From: Marinobacter guineae
GTDB lineage: Bacteria > Pseudomonadota > Gammaproteobacteria > Pseudomonadales > Oleiphilaceae
Direction: 5' to 3'
Assembly: GCF_002744735.1 (NCBI RefSeq)
Contig: NZ_KZ319339.1
Span: forward strand, 1,426,001-1,490,000
Length of the DNA stretch: 64,000 nucleotides
The stretch's first letter is position 1. The number at the start of each line of letters is the position of its first letter. The notes below the pieces were generated by a model. The model had not been told where the DNA came from, ran no database searches, and worked only from the letters and a program-made list of their open reading frames with translations. Below are positions 54,206-62,233 of the stretch, in pieces. Position numbers and translations under genes: made by a program.

Positions 54206-55474
54206 TTATATCCCCGGGTGGAGAAAGCTTTCGCGCTCGTGCCGGCGACTCTCCCGGGCAAACAGGAAGAGGCAACCGGTGAGCAGCAGGAAGAGAATCA
54301 TGAAAACAGCACTGCGGATGCCCAGCCAATGGTTAACGCTACTGAAGATTACGGGCAAGACAAAGGCCACGGAACAGGCGCCCACTAACAGCAAACCGGC
54401 AACAAATGCGGCCACTGGGCGATTCTCAATAATAACCAGTCGCTGGAGGCTGCCCATGGCACAACCCATAGCCAGCCCGAGAATTACCACAAAGAGACCT
54501 TCAACCCGCATCGGTAAGGCAAACTCCACACGGACCGTGGCATCAACGCCCTGAATAAACAAGGTCATAGGCGGGTAGGACAACACGAACAATGCGACCA
54601 GGCACACTATCAACGCCCGGCTGACAACTCTGGCACTCCCGAATCGGTCTGAGAGACTGCCTCCGACAATCTGGGCCAGAGCACCGGGAATAACAAACCA
54701 CTGCGCCAGCCGTGCACCGGAATCCACCGGTAGCTCAAACTGTGCCGAGAGGTAATCGGGCAGCCACAACGCCAACGCAAAAAAACTACCCGCCACAACG
54801 CCAAAGTAAGCACATAACTGCCAGGCACGCCTCCGCTTCATCTGACGCAGCAGGACTCTGACAGAGGTTTCCGCCGCCGGATCCGCTTCGGCATCTTCCG
54901 GGTCGGTAAGCATTAACAGCAACGCAATAATCAGCACCAGCACGATCAGATAGGCCAGCGGAACCCCGTGCCAAGAAAACGCCTCGTGGAACAGCGGCAC
55001 CAGGTAATAGTTGAACCCGGCACCGGTTACGCCCGCACCAAACACTCCCAGTACGAGCCCCAGCCGTGGCGACTCGCAATGGCTGGTCACGAACTGCAAC
55101 CCGGCACTGTAGAAACCGCCGGCCAGGCCAAGCCCACCAGCCGCGACCAGGTAACCGGGGAAGGTATCGGTGGTCAGAAGTATCACCATGCAGGCGGCAA
55201 GCCCTGCCAGACAGATCAGCATGATCCGCCGGGCGCCGAACTTCTGCGCCGCCAGCCCGGCAGGAATGGCAAGCGCGGCACTGACTGCCATGGGCATCGC
55301 TAGCAAAAATCCGAATTGCAGATTGCCAAGATTCAGCTCCGAGCGCAGGTGCACACCGGCAACCGCAAACAGGGTCCAGCACCCCGCCGCAATGACAAAG
55401 CCTGCCATCGCCAATGGCAGCACTACTGCCAGTGACGCCAGCCGGTCATCTGCACGATCCGCCTCTGACTTCAT
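54206..55474 (-). CDS. narK: Nitrate/nitrite transporter of the MFS, NarK type
   Basis: A 422-residue protein with twelve membrane helices. Two glycine-rich family segments are visible, GGLGLAGGFYSAGLQFVTSH and GVFGAGVTGAGFNYYLVPLF, which correspond to the nitrate signature of NarK-type porters, although less conserved than in E. coli NarK. It lies upstream of narG on the same strand, as narK1 does in Pseudomonas, so it probably imports nitrate or exchanges nitrate for nitrite. The NarK1 versus NarK2 type cannot be set. Start is ATG at 55474. Confidence 0.85.
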   Translation of the reverse strand: MKSEADRADDRLASLAVVLPLAMAGFVIAAGCWTLFAVAGVHLRSELNLGNLQFGFLLAMPMAVSAALAIPAGLAAQKFGARRIMLICLAGLAACMVILLTTDTFPGYLVAAGGLGLAGGFYSAGLQFVTSHCESPRLGLVLGVFGAGVTGAGFNYYLVPLFHEAFSWHGVPLAYLIVLVLIIALLLMLTDPEDAEADPAAETSVRVLLRQMKRRRAWQLCAYFGVVAGSFFALALWLPDYLSAQFELPVDSGARLAQWFVIPGALAQIVGGSLSDRFGSARVVSRALIVCLVALFVLSYPPMTLFIQGVDATVRVEFALPMRVEGLFVVILGLAMGCAMGSLQRLVIIENRPVAAFVAGLLLVGACSVAFVLPVIFSSVNHWLGIRSAVFMILFLLLTGCLFLFARESRRHERESFLHPGI

Positions 55475-55548
55475 TACAGCCGCCCTGTTTAAAACCTGCC
55501 TTTAAGTTTCATGTTTTGATCACTTAAGGGTCAAAGATTATGATGGGA

Positions 55549-55580
55549 TACCAACCATTGGGGTAATTGACTATCCTCAA
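55549..55580. promoter_or_regulatory. NarL-like and FNR/DNR-like sites between narK and narX
   Basis: In the divergent narK/narX gap, TACCAAC and TGGGGTA (55549-55565) form an imperfect NarL-like pair with 3-base spacing, and TTGACTATCCTCAA (55567-55580) has FNR-box geometry but C for the inner T and A. The box centre is about 82 bases before narX and about 100 before narK, so it could serve either gene. Confidence 0.5.
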
Positions 55581-55655
55581 GGAGGTATCAGGGAATACGC
55601 AGCCCGTGCATAGTAAGGCCCGGTCACTCAGACGCATCGATGTACACGAGATCTG

Positions 55656-57515
55656 ATGAAATCCAGAAGCCCGCTTGTTAACCGTATCGCCATTGTCGTT
55701 GGTGCCGTGGTGCTGACAGCTCTTGTCAGCATGGCAACCACGCTCGCGGTGTCCAAGAGCATTGAGGGCAATGCCACCGCCATCAACCTTGCTGGCGCTC
55801 TGCGCATGGGGGCTTTTCAGTTGCTCGCAACGAGTGCAGGCCCGGGAACACCAGAATCCGGGCCGAATTCAATCCGGCAGTTGCTGGATCGGTATGAGGC
55901 ACAGTTAACCGAAACAGGCATTACTACAGCCATTCCAGAGACCCGCGACCATCCTCTGGCCTCCCAGTACCAGGTCGTACTGGCTTCCTGGAAAACGATT
56001 CTCCGGCCAGCGCTGCAGGATCATGTTCCAGGTACCCCTGTATCCGAGGTTATGCTGATTACAACCCAGAACTACGTTAATAATGTGGACCGGCTTGTGA
56101 ATATGCTGGAACAGAGGACTGAGGCCCGCATTGATCTGTTGCATCTGATCCAGATTATCAGCCTGACGTTCTCCATACTCATCATCGTGGCCCTGTTCTT
56201 GGACCTGAAGAACCGTGTCCTGCGACCATTACGAAAACTCGTCGATATTGCGGTAGCCGTTGGTGAACAGGACTTCACCCAGAAGGCCAACCTCAAAGGC
56301 ACAGACGAGCTGGCAAGGCTGGGTGTGGCATTTGACCAAATGACCAGCGAGCTGGCCCTCACCTACTACGAACTGGAAGAAAAGGCCCGCATCAAGACTG
56401 AGGAGCTGGAAACGAGCCATACGGCCCTTCAGTTGCTCCACTCAGCAAGCCGTGATCTGTTTGCCAACCACGATTTGTGCAATGGGGCTATCCCCATGCT
56501 GCAGGAACTGGAACAGTTGCTGGGAATAGGGCCCATCCGCCTTTATCTCCATGACAAGGAGTCCGCGGAGCCGGTGCAGGCCATCACCACGGCCACCCAG
56601 GAGCGGCCTTTTTATTGCCGTGACCATCACTGCAATGCCTGCCTGGTAACTCCGGAAGTCTACGACGAGCTTCCGGTCGAAGATAACGACGGGCGCCGGC
56701 TGTTGCTTCCCATCCGTACCCCCGGGCAGTTGCTTGGCACTCTGGAAGTCTGGTATCCCGCCGAACAGGGGCTGTCGAAAACCGCGCGCCGGCTACTGGA
56801 AACCCTCAGCGACCAGCTGGCCACGGCCATTTTCCTTGAACGACAGATCACCGAGGAACAGCAGCAGACCCTGGCTGAGGAGCGCACCGTGATCGCCCGG
56901 GAGCTCCACGATTCCCTGGCCCAGTCACTCTCGTACCTGAAAATGCAGGTTGCCCGGCTGCGGCGCCTCAACATCGAAGGCGAGCAACAACAGATTCACG
57001 ATGCGATCCTTGATGAGCTCAGCACAGGCCTGAACAGTGCCTACCGCCAACTGCGCGAACTGCTGGCGACGTTCCGGCTGAAACTGGACACTCCGGATCT
57101 TGCCACTGCCCTGCGAAAGACAATCGAGGAGTTTTCCGAGCGGTTAGGCAAGCCGGTGGAATTACACTACAACCTGCCACCCCAGACCTTGTCGCCTAAC
57201 GAAGAGATCCATACCCTGCAGATTGTTCGGGAGAGCCTTGCCAATGCCGTCAAACACGCAGATGCCACCGACATCACGGTGGACGTGCTGTTCGAATCCC
57301 CCCAGGTGCGGGTAAGTATCCGGGACAATGGCAAGGGCCTACCCGGCGGCGGGCAGCCAGTTAATCATTATGGCCTGATCATCATGCAGGACCGCGCCCG
57401 AACCCTGGGGGGGCAGGTAAACGTGCAGAACCGGGATGAAGGTGGCGTTGAAGTCACGCTGCTTTTTATACCCAAAAGCCGTAACCTGATTCCCACAGAA
57501 GCTTCAAATGCCTGA
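55656..57515 (+). CDS. narX: Nitrate/nitrite sensor histidine kinase
   Basis: A 619-residue membrane kinase. Two helices (about 10-32 and 168-188) bracket a periplasmic sensor with the P-box-like segment [16 protein letters not shown] near residue 45. HAMP, a cysteine-containing central module ([10 protein letters not shown], about 327-336), then a HisKA_3 domain with phospho-acceptor His in [17 protein letters not shown] (about 422) and an HATPase ([15 protein letters not shown]) follow. It phosphorylates NarL encoded 18 bases downstream in response to nitrate. Arrangement beside narK matches Pseudomonas. Confidence 0.96.
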   Translation: MKSRSPLVNRIAIVVGAVVLTALVSMATTLAVSKSIEGNATAINLAGALRMGAFQLLATSAGPGTPESGPNSIRQLLDRYEAQLTETGITTAIPETRDHPLASQYQVVLASWKTILRPALQDHVPGTPVSEVMLITTQNYVNNVDRLVNMLEQRTEARIDLLHLIQIISLTFSILIIVALFLDLKNRVLRPLRKLVDIAVAVGEQDFTQKANLKGTDELARLGVAFDQMTSELALTYYELEEKARIKTEELETSHTALQLLHSASRDLFANHDLCNGAIPMLQELEQLLGIGPIRLYLHDKESAEPVQAITTATQERPFYCRDHHCNACLVTPEVYDELPVEDNDGRRLLLPIRTPGQLLGTLEVWYPAEQGLSKTARRLLETLSDQLATAIFLERQITEEQQQTLAEERTVIARELHDSLAQSLSYLKMQVARLRRLNIEGEQQQIHDAILDELSTGLNSAYRQLRELLATFRLKLDTPDLATALRKTIEEFSERLGKPVELHYNLPPQTLSPNEEIHTLQIVRESLANAVKHADATDITVDVLFESPQVRVSIRDNGKGLPGGGQPVNHYGLIIMQDRARTLGGQVNVQNRDEGGVEVTLLFIPKSRNLIPTEASNA

Positions 57516-57532
57516 TTACAAGAGAGAACACG

Positions 57533-58192
57533 ATGTCTGAATCACCCGCTAGCATTTTGCTGATCGACGACCACCCCCTTCTTCGCCAGGGCATCAAACA
57601 GCTCATCGAAATGGAAGACGATATGATGGTTGCCGGCGAAGCAAGCAACGCCGCCGACGGAATTCGCCTGGCCACTGAGCTGGAGCCGGACCTGATTCTG
57701 ATGGATCTGAACATGCCGGAAATGGATGGCATCGAAGCCCTGAAAAAACTGCGCGAACAGAACATCAGCTCCCGCATCATAATGTTCACGGTCTCCGATC
57801 AGGAAGACGACGTAGTGGCAGCACTGCGGGCCGGAGCGGACGGCTACCTGCTGAAGGACATGGAGCCGGAAGACATGATCACCCAGCTTCATCAGGCGGC
57901 CGTAGGCAAAATGGTCATCAGCGACCGCCTGACAACACTGCTGGCCCAGGCATTGCGCTCCAACAAACCCCAGCAGACCTCACGTCCGGATTTTGACAGC
58001 CTTACGCCCCGGGAAAAGGATATTCTCCGCCTGATTGCCGAAGGCCTGTCCAACAAGATGATCGGACGCAAACTCGATATCAGCGACGGAACCGTAAAGG
58101 TCCACGTGAAGCATCTGCTAAAAAAGCTGAACTTGCGCTCGCGGGTAGAAGTGGCGGTGTGGGCGGTAGAAGAAGGGCTGCATAAGGGCTGA
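57533..58192 (+). CDS. narL: Nitrate/nitrite response regulator
   Basis: A 219-residue response regulator. The receiver domain has the phospho-acceptor Asp in [14 protein letters not shown] near residue 59 and the signalling lysine in [12 protein letters not shown]; the C-terminal LuxR-type helix-turn-helix is [43 protein letters not shown]. It pairs with NarX and likely binds the heptamer sites near narG and narK. It follows narX by 17 bases and is the last gene before ubiT. Confidence 0.96.
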   Translation: MSESPASILLIDDHPLLRQGIKQLIEMEDDMMVAGEASNAADGIRLATELEPDLILMDLNMPEMDGIEALKKLREQNISSRIIMFTVSDQEDDVVAALRAGADGYLLKDMEPEDMITQLHQAAVGKMVISDRLTTLLAQALRSNKPQQTSRPDFDSLTPREKDILRLIAEGLSNKMIGRKLDISDGTVKVHVKHLLKKLNLRSRVEVAVWAVEEGLHKG

Positions 58193-58222
58193 GTTATATC
58201 AAATCGTTCCGGCCACCTTTGC

Positions 58223-58259
58223 TTTACTCTGGGCGGGTTTTCTGACCGCCCGGAGTAAA
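58223..58259 (+). promoter_or_regulatory. Hairpin sequestering the ubiT ribosome binding site
   Basis: Arms TTTACTCTGGGCGG (58223-58236) and CCGCCCGGAGTAAA (58246-58259) pair fully over 14 positions, counting one U-G wobble, around a 9-base loop. The GGAG of the ubiT ribosome binding site is in the right arm and the ATG is 2 bases after it. The structure could block translation until opened, or work as the narL terminator; there is no T-run. Confidence 0.75.
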
Positions 58260-58261
58260 CC

Positions 58262-58753
58262 ATGGCCTTTTCGCTACCTCCCATTGCCACCTTCAACAGC
58301 CTTCTTTTTGAGCAAACACTGTCGGTTCTAAGGGAGTACTTGCCCTCCCCCGCGCCAGTGCTTGGTGTCATTGATCGCAGAATCCCCATGCCCTTCAAAC
58401 AGTTGGCTCTGGAGGCGCCGCTCAATCACCTTTTTGCTCAAGCGATCAATGACGGAGAATTTGAAGACTTCGAATGCCGCCGTATCCGGCTGGAAGTCAG
58501 CGGCGGACAACCGGGCATCACCATTGGATTCTGGGCGGGCCGGCTGCGTGTGATCGATGGTCCAGGAGAGGCGACGATCCGGGGCTCGTTAGCGGCATTT
58601 AAAACCCTGGCGGAGCGTCAGCAGGACCCCGACCAGCTGTTTTTCCAGCGGCGCCTGATAATCGAAGGAGACACCGAGCTCGGGCTGGCATTGAAGAACT
58701 TGCTGGACAGCCTGGAATGGCAATTTACTTTTCGCCAGATGATTTCCAACTGA
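58262..58753 (+). CDS. ubiT: SCP2-domain protein, UbiT-like (oxygen-independent ubiquinone synthesis)
   Basis: A 163-residue protein with an SCP2 sterol-carrier domain (FKQLALEAPLNHLFAQAINDGEFEDFECRRIRLEV and LGLALKNLLDSLEW) after a short N terminus. It matches UbiT (YhbT), the lipid-binding partner of UbiUV in ubiquinone synthesis without oxygen, which supports nitrate respiration. UbiU and UbiV are not in this window. GGAG eight bases before the ATG is locked in a hairpin (58223-58259). Position after narXL suits an anaerobic role. Confidence 0.85.
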   Translation: MAFSLPPIATFNSLLFEQTLSVLREYLPSPAPVLGVIDRRIPMPFKQLALEAPLNHLFAQAINDGEFEDFECRRIRLEVSGGQPGITIGFWAGRLRVIDGPGEATIRGSLAAFKTLAERQQDPDQLFFQRRLIIEGDTELGLALKNLLDSLEWQFTFRQMISN

Positions 58754-58979
58754 AACCAGCATTGATAACAGTCAATAGTAATGAATGTTAAAAACGCCCC
58801 CTGACCGATGAAATTACCCCCTTCCCGGGGAAGAGCCTGAAAGGCCGGGAAATTTACCCGAAAGCCTCAGAAATTTAGTTCAAAAGTACCATTTATTTAC
58901 AACTCTTCAAAAACCTAGAGTGAAGAAGAGCTGGGATAACCCTCGCTCTTAACATTCATAACAAATATTGGAGAAGGGT

Positions 58980-59054
58980 ATGAAGTGGACTGATCCAGAT
59001 TTTAAAGACCTGAGACTCGGCTTTGAAGTAACAGCCTACGTTTACGTTCGTTAA
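58980..59054 (+). CDS. pqqA: PqqA precursor peptide
   Basis: A 24-residue peptide, MKWTDPDFKDLRLGFEVTAY then VYVR. Glu16 and Tyr20 sit in the E-x3-Y spacing that PqqE crosslinks to make the PQQ backbone, and the GFEVTAY segment is typical of PqqA. GGAGAAGG lies just before the ATG. The 226 bases upstream are AT-rich with several TACCC-type heptamers but no certain promoter. A hairpin follows the stop, then pqqD; pqqB and pqqC, which usually come next, are absent. Confidence 0.9.
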   Translation: MKWTDPDFKDLRLGFEVTAYVYVR

Positions 59055-59064
59055 CTACCCAATC

Positions 59065-59097
59065 CTGTTCCCGCCAGTGCTCCTGCTGCGGGAACAG
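59065..59097 (+). terminator. Hairpin between pqqA and pqqD (possible attenuator)
   Basis: CTGTTCCCGC and GCGGGAACAG form a perfect 10-bp stem, extended by CAG/CTG pairs across a bulge, followed by TTT. It begins 11 bases after the pqqA stop. Such a structure would let most transcripts end after pqqA, giving excess precursor over enzymes, as is common in peptide-derived cofactor operons. The short T-run suggests partial termination. Confidence 0.65.
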
Positions 59098-59134
59098 TTT
59101 CCGAATGTGCACCACCTCATCAGTGAGACACACC

Positions 59135-59428
59135 ATGGCTGATTCAAACAATCACAACAGCATGTACCGATTCAGCATCGCTCCGGTCTTCATGTTCCGA
59201 TGGGAAGAATCCCAGCAAGCCCATGTACTGATGTATCCTGAAGGTATCGTCAAGCTGAACACCACCGCCGGCGAAATTCTGACCCGCTGCAACGGGACGA
59301 ACACGGTCGACGACATCGTTCACCAGCTGTCCGAACTGTTCTCCGAACAACCTGAATTCATCGAACCCCGCGTTCACCAGTTTCTGGAGGTGTGCCATGG
59401 CAAAGGCTGGATCCAACCTCAATCTTGA
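59135..59428 (+). CDS. pqqD: PqqD peptide chaperone
   Basis: A 97-residue protein of the PqqD/RiPP recognition fold. APVFMFRWEESQQAHVLMYPEGIVKLNTTAGEIL and TVDDIVHQLSELF match PqqD, which binds PqqA and presents it to PqqE. The ATG at 59135 follows an 80-base gap after pqqA. Its last 32 bases overlap pqqE in another frame, so the two proteins are translationally coupled. The order pqqA-D-E without B and C is unusual. Confidence 0.92.
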   Translation: MADSNNHNSMYRFSIAPVFMFRWEESQQAHVLMYPEGIVKLNTTAGEILTRCNGTNTVDDIVHQLSELFSEQPEFIEPRVHQFLEVCHGKGWIQPQS

Positions 59429-60530
59429 TGGCCAGGGCAACCCGGTATGGCTGCTTCTGGAACTGACCTACAAGTGTCCTCTCAAGTGTGCCTTCTGCAG
59501 CAACCCGACTGATCTCGATACCCATGAAGATGAGTTGACTACCGCCGAATGGAAAAAGGTGATGCATGACGCCCGCAACATGGGTGCCATGCAGATCGGA
59601 TTTTCTGGTGGCGAACCCACCTTGCGCAAGGACCTGGAAGAGCTGGTAGCAGACGCCAACGATCTGGGTTATTACACCAACCTGATTACCTCCGGCATTG
59701 GCCTTACCCGCAAGCGGCTGGAGAACCTGAAAAAGGCAGGCCTTCGTCATATCCAGCTTGGCTTCCAGTCAAGCGACCCGCAAACGGCCCACTGGCTTGC
59801 CGGCGTCGACTGCTACGAGAAGAAAATCAACATGGCCCGCGAGATCAAGGCCCTTGGTTTTCCAATGGTTCTCAACGTTCCCATCTCCAGCGTCAACATT
59901 CATCAGGTACCTGAAGTTATCCACTTGGCCGCTGACATTGGCGTTGAATACCTGGAACTGGCCAATGTGCAGTACTACAACTGGGCGTTGGTGAACCGCG
60001 ATCAATTGATGCCTACCCGGGAAGCGCTGAAAGCAGCAGAGGCACAGGTTGCCGAAGCCCGCAAGCAGCTCGGCGACAGGATGACCATCTTTTTTGTCAT
60101 TCCCGACTACTACGAGGGCCGCCCTAAGGCCTGCATGAATGGCTGGGGCAGCATTCACCTGACCATCGCACCGGATGGCGTGGTACTTCCGTGCTCGCAG
60201 GCGCGCTCACTGCCCGGGCTCAACTTTCCCGGTGTTCGCGATCACAACCTCAGATGGATCTGGCACGAGTCCGAGAGTTTCAACCTGTACCGGGGAGACA
60301 GCTGGATGAAGGAGCCCTGCCGCAGTTGCTCCGAGAAAGAACAGGATTTCGGCGGCTGCCGTTGCCAGGCCATGCTGCTGACGGGCGATGCCGCCAACGC
60401 AGATCCTGCCTGCAGCAAATCGCTCCACCACCATATTGTACAGGAAGCCGTGACCAGGGCCCTTGCCACGAAGCAGGACCACAACAAGCTTATTGCCCGT
60501 GATGTGGGCTGGGTACCAACGGAGGTGTGA
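59397..60530 (+). CDS. pqqE: PqqE radical SAM enzyme
   Basis: A 377-residue radical SAM protein that links Glu and Tyr carbons of PqqA. The radical SAM cysteines are Cys27, Cys31 and Cys34 (CPLKCAFC), GFSGGEPTLRKDL is the SAM motif, and the C-terminal SPASM domain has CMNGWGSIHLTIAPDGVVLPC, PCRSCSEKE and GGCRCQA cysteines. Length and motifs fit genuine PqqE rather than another peptide maturase. It ends two bases before the 35-residue membrane peptide gene. Confidence 0.95.
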   Translation: MAKAGSNLNLDGQGNPVWLLLELTYKCPLKCAFCSNPTDLDTHEDELTTAEWKKVMHDARNMGAMQIGFSGGEPTLRKDLEELVADANDLGYYTNLITSGIGLTRKRLENLKKAGLRHIQLGFQSSDPQTAHWLAGVDCYEKKINMAREIKALGFPMVLNVPISSVNIHQVPEVIHLAADIGVEYLELANVQYYNWALVNRDQLMPTREALKAAEAQVAEARKQLGDRMTIFFVIPDYYEGRPKACMNGWGSIHLTIAPDGVVLPCSQARSLPGLNFPGVRDHNLRWIWHESESFNLYRGDSWMKEPCRSCSEKEQDFGGCRCQAMLLTGDAANADPACSKSLHHHIVQEAVTRALATKQDHNKLIARDVGWVPTEV

Positions 60531-60531
60531 T

Positions 60532-60639
60532 ATGAAGTTACCTCACGATTCACTGGCCGGAACACTGGCCACAGGAATTGCCCTGACCGTTGTGCTTTTT
60601 CTGGTCACGGATGCCTGGATTCAGGCGGGTCTGACATGA
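60532..60639 (+). CDS. 35-residue single-helix membrane peptide
   Basis: A short frame coding for one membrane helix (GTLATGIALTVVLFLVTDAW) flanked by a few polar residues. GGAGG lies six bases before the ATG. It starts two bases after the pqqE stop, and its own stop overlaps the next ATG (ATGA), so it is tightly coupled. I know no family for it. It may be a small subunit of the PuuD-related membrane protein encoded next. Confidence 0.68.
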   Translation: MKLPHDSLAGTLATGIALTVVLFLVTDAWIQAGLT

Positions 60640-61142
60640 GCTGGACATTGATGGATATCGCCCTGCGCTGGCTCCACATCGTGTTTGCGCTGACCTGGGT
60701 AGGTCATAACTATGCTAATGTGGTCAAGACTCCAAGGTTCATCCCCTTGCGCATTGATCCTGATGAGGGAAGCGATCGCTCTTCCGACCTGACCCGGCGC
60801 ATGCACCAGGAACACGGCACCTTCCGCTACGCGTCCCTGGTGGTTCTCGCCACAGGTGCCCTCATGCTCTGGAATCGCGGCATTCTTACGGATGTTCTGA
60901 TGCTTCAGGGCCACCATACGGTTATTGGTGTCGGTGCCTGGATCGGCATCATCATGGTGCTGAATCTCTGGTTCGTGCTCTGGCCCCATCAGAAGAAAGT
61001 GCTGGGTTTTGTACCGGCACCGGCCGCAGAACGTATCCGCTGTTCACGAGTCACATTCTTGGCGTCCCGGACCAACACCATCCTCTCTTTCCCGCTGATT
61101 TTCTTTATGGCTGCCGCAAGCCACGGGCTGGCGCTGTTCTGA
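60636..61142 (+). CDS. PuuD-related integral membrane protein
   Basis: A 168-residue protein with four hydrophobic helices. LRWLHIVFALTWVGHNYANVV near the N terminus and LNLWFVLWPHQKKVLGF resemble the membrane domain of PuuD (DUF989 type), which in some urate-catabolic bacteria carries a fused cytochrome c; no CxxCH is present here. Conserved histidines in the helices could bind heme. It is fused in transcription to the preceding peptide gene (ATGA) and the SerC-like gene (TGATG). Its link to PQQ is not described to my knowledge; an electron-transfer or export role is a guess. Confidence 0.75.
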   Translation: MSWTLMDIALRWLHIVFALTWVGHNYANVVKTPRFIPLRIDPDEGSDRSSDLTRRMHQEHGTFRYASLVVLATGALMLWNRGILTDVLMLQGHHTVIGVGAWIGIIMVLNLWFVLWPHQKKVLGFVPAPAAERIRCSRVTFLASRTNTILSFPLIFFMAAASHGLALF

Positions 61143-62233
61143 TGGTCTGCGGGGAAGGCGTCTATAACTTTGCCGCCGGGCCGGCCACCCTGCCCCCAGA
61201 GGTTCTGGAGCGGGCCCGGGCAAGTCTGTCCGACTGGCAGGGGCTCGGTTATTCGCTACTGGAGGCACCATTCACCGGTGATGAATTCAAGGCCTTGATG
61301 GACATCACCCGGCTTCAGGTGAAAACAGCCCTGGCGGTGCCGGACCGCTACCAGGTGATTTTTCTGCAAGGTGGCGCATCGGCACAATTCTCGCTGGTTC
61401 CGCTCAACCTGTTACCGCCCAAGGCCACTGCAGGCTATGTGGAAACCGGCCACTGGTCGGCCAGGGCACTGGAGGAAGGGCGCCGATACGGCAACAGCCA
61501 CCTGGCCGCCAGTACCCGGAAAAGTGGTTTTGATCGTGTGCCTGCGGTTTCAGAATGGGCGTTGAGCGACGACATCCACTATTGCCACATAACCCCCAAC
61601 GAGACCGCCAATGGCGTCCAGTTCCCGGAAGACCCGGATTGTGGCGAGATTCCTCTGATTGCCGACATGACCTCCGAGTTTCTGTCGCGCGCTGTCGATA
61701 TCGAACGTTACGGCATGATCTACGCAGGAACCCAGAAGAATCTGGGCCCCACCGGCCTGGTCATAGCCATCATCCGCGAAGACTTGCTGGGCCAGGCACG
61801 GCCGGAAACCCCGACGGTATTCAACTATCAAACACAGATTGAACACCAGAATCATATTAACACACCGCTAATGTTCGGCATTTACCTGGTTCACCTGATG
61901 CTCGACTGGCTTGAAGAGCAAGGCGGTGTCAGCGCCATCCATCCACACAATATTGTTCAGAGCGAGGCGCTCTACCGAATCATAGATGAAGACGACTTCT
62001 TTTATTGCCCGGTGATGCCAGAGTACCGTTCCATCATGAACGTGTGCTTTGGCACCCGGGATGAAAGCCATCAGCAACGGTTTCTTGCCGAGGCTGAGGC
62101 AATGGGGCTGATGAACCTTGCCGGGCACAGCCACGCGGGCGGACTTCGCGCCAGCCTCTACAATGCCCAGCCGGATGCCGCAGTCGCAGCTCTGGCCTCG
62201 TTCATGACCAGTTTTCGCAAACGTTATGGCTAA
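61142..62233 (+). CDS. SerC-like aminotransferase with altered substrate pocket
   Basis: A 363-residue PLP enzyme closely shaped like phosphoserine aminotransferase: YNFAAGPATLPPEVL at the start, cofactor Lys199 in AGTQKNLGP, and the C-terminal GGLRAS arginine (336). But the pair His41-Arg42 of E. coli SerC is Phe44-Thr45 here, and the following His-Arg near the C terminus is His329-Ser330. These normally hold the phosphate, so a non-phosphorylated substrate is likely. Its ATG overlaps the preceding stop (TGATG) and its end overlaps the next gene by 8 bases. It is probably not the housekeeping serC. Confidence 0.8.
   Translation: MVCGEGVYNFAAGPATLPPEVLERARASLSDWQGLGYSLLEAPFTGDEFKALMDITRLQVKTALAVPDRYQVIFLQGGASAQFSLVPLNLLPPKATAGYVETGHWSARALEEGRRYGNSHLAASTRKSGFDRVPAVSEWALSDDIHYCHITPNETANGVQFPEDPDCGEIPLIADMTSEFLSRAVDIERYGMIYAGTQKNLGPTGLVIAIIREDLLGQARPETPTVFNYQTQIEHQNHINTPLMFGIYLVHLMLDWLEEQGGVSAIHPHNIVQSEALYRIIDEDDFFYCPVMPEYRSIMNVCFGTRDESHQQRFLAEAEAMGLMNLAGHSHAGGLRASLYNAQPDAAVAALASFMTSFRKRYG

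Noticed and set aside
61142..62233. Housekeeping serC
   Set aside because: Overall similarity is strong, but the phosphate-binding His-Arg pair and the later Arg are replaced, and the context is a pqq operon.
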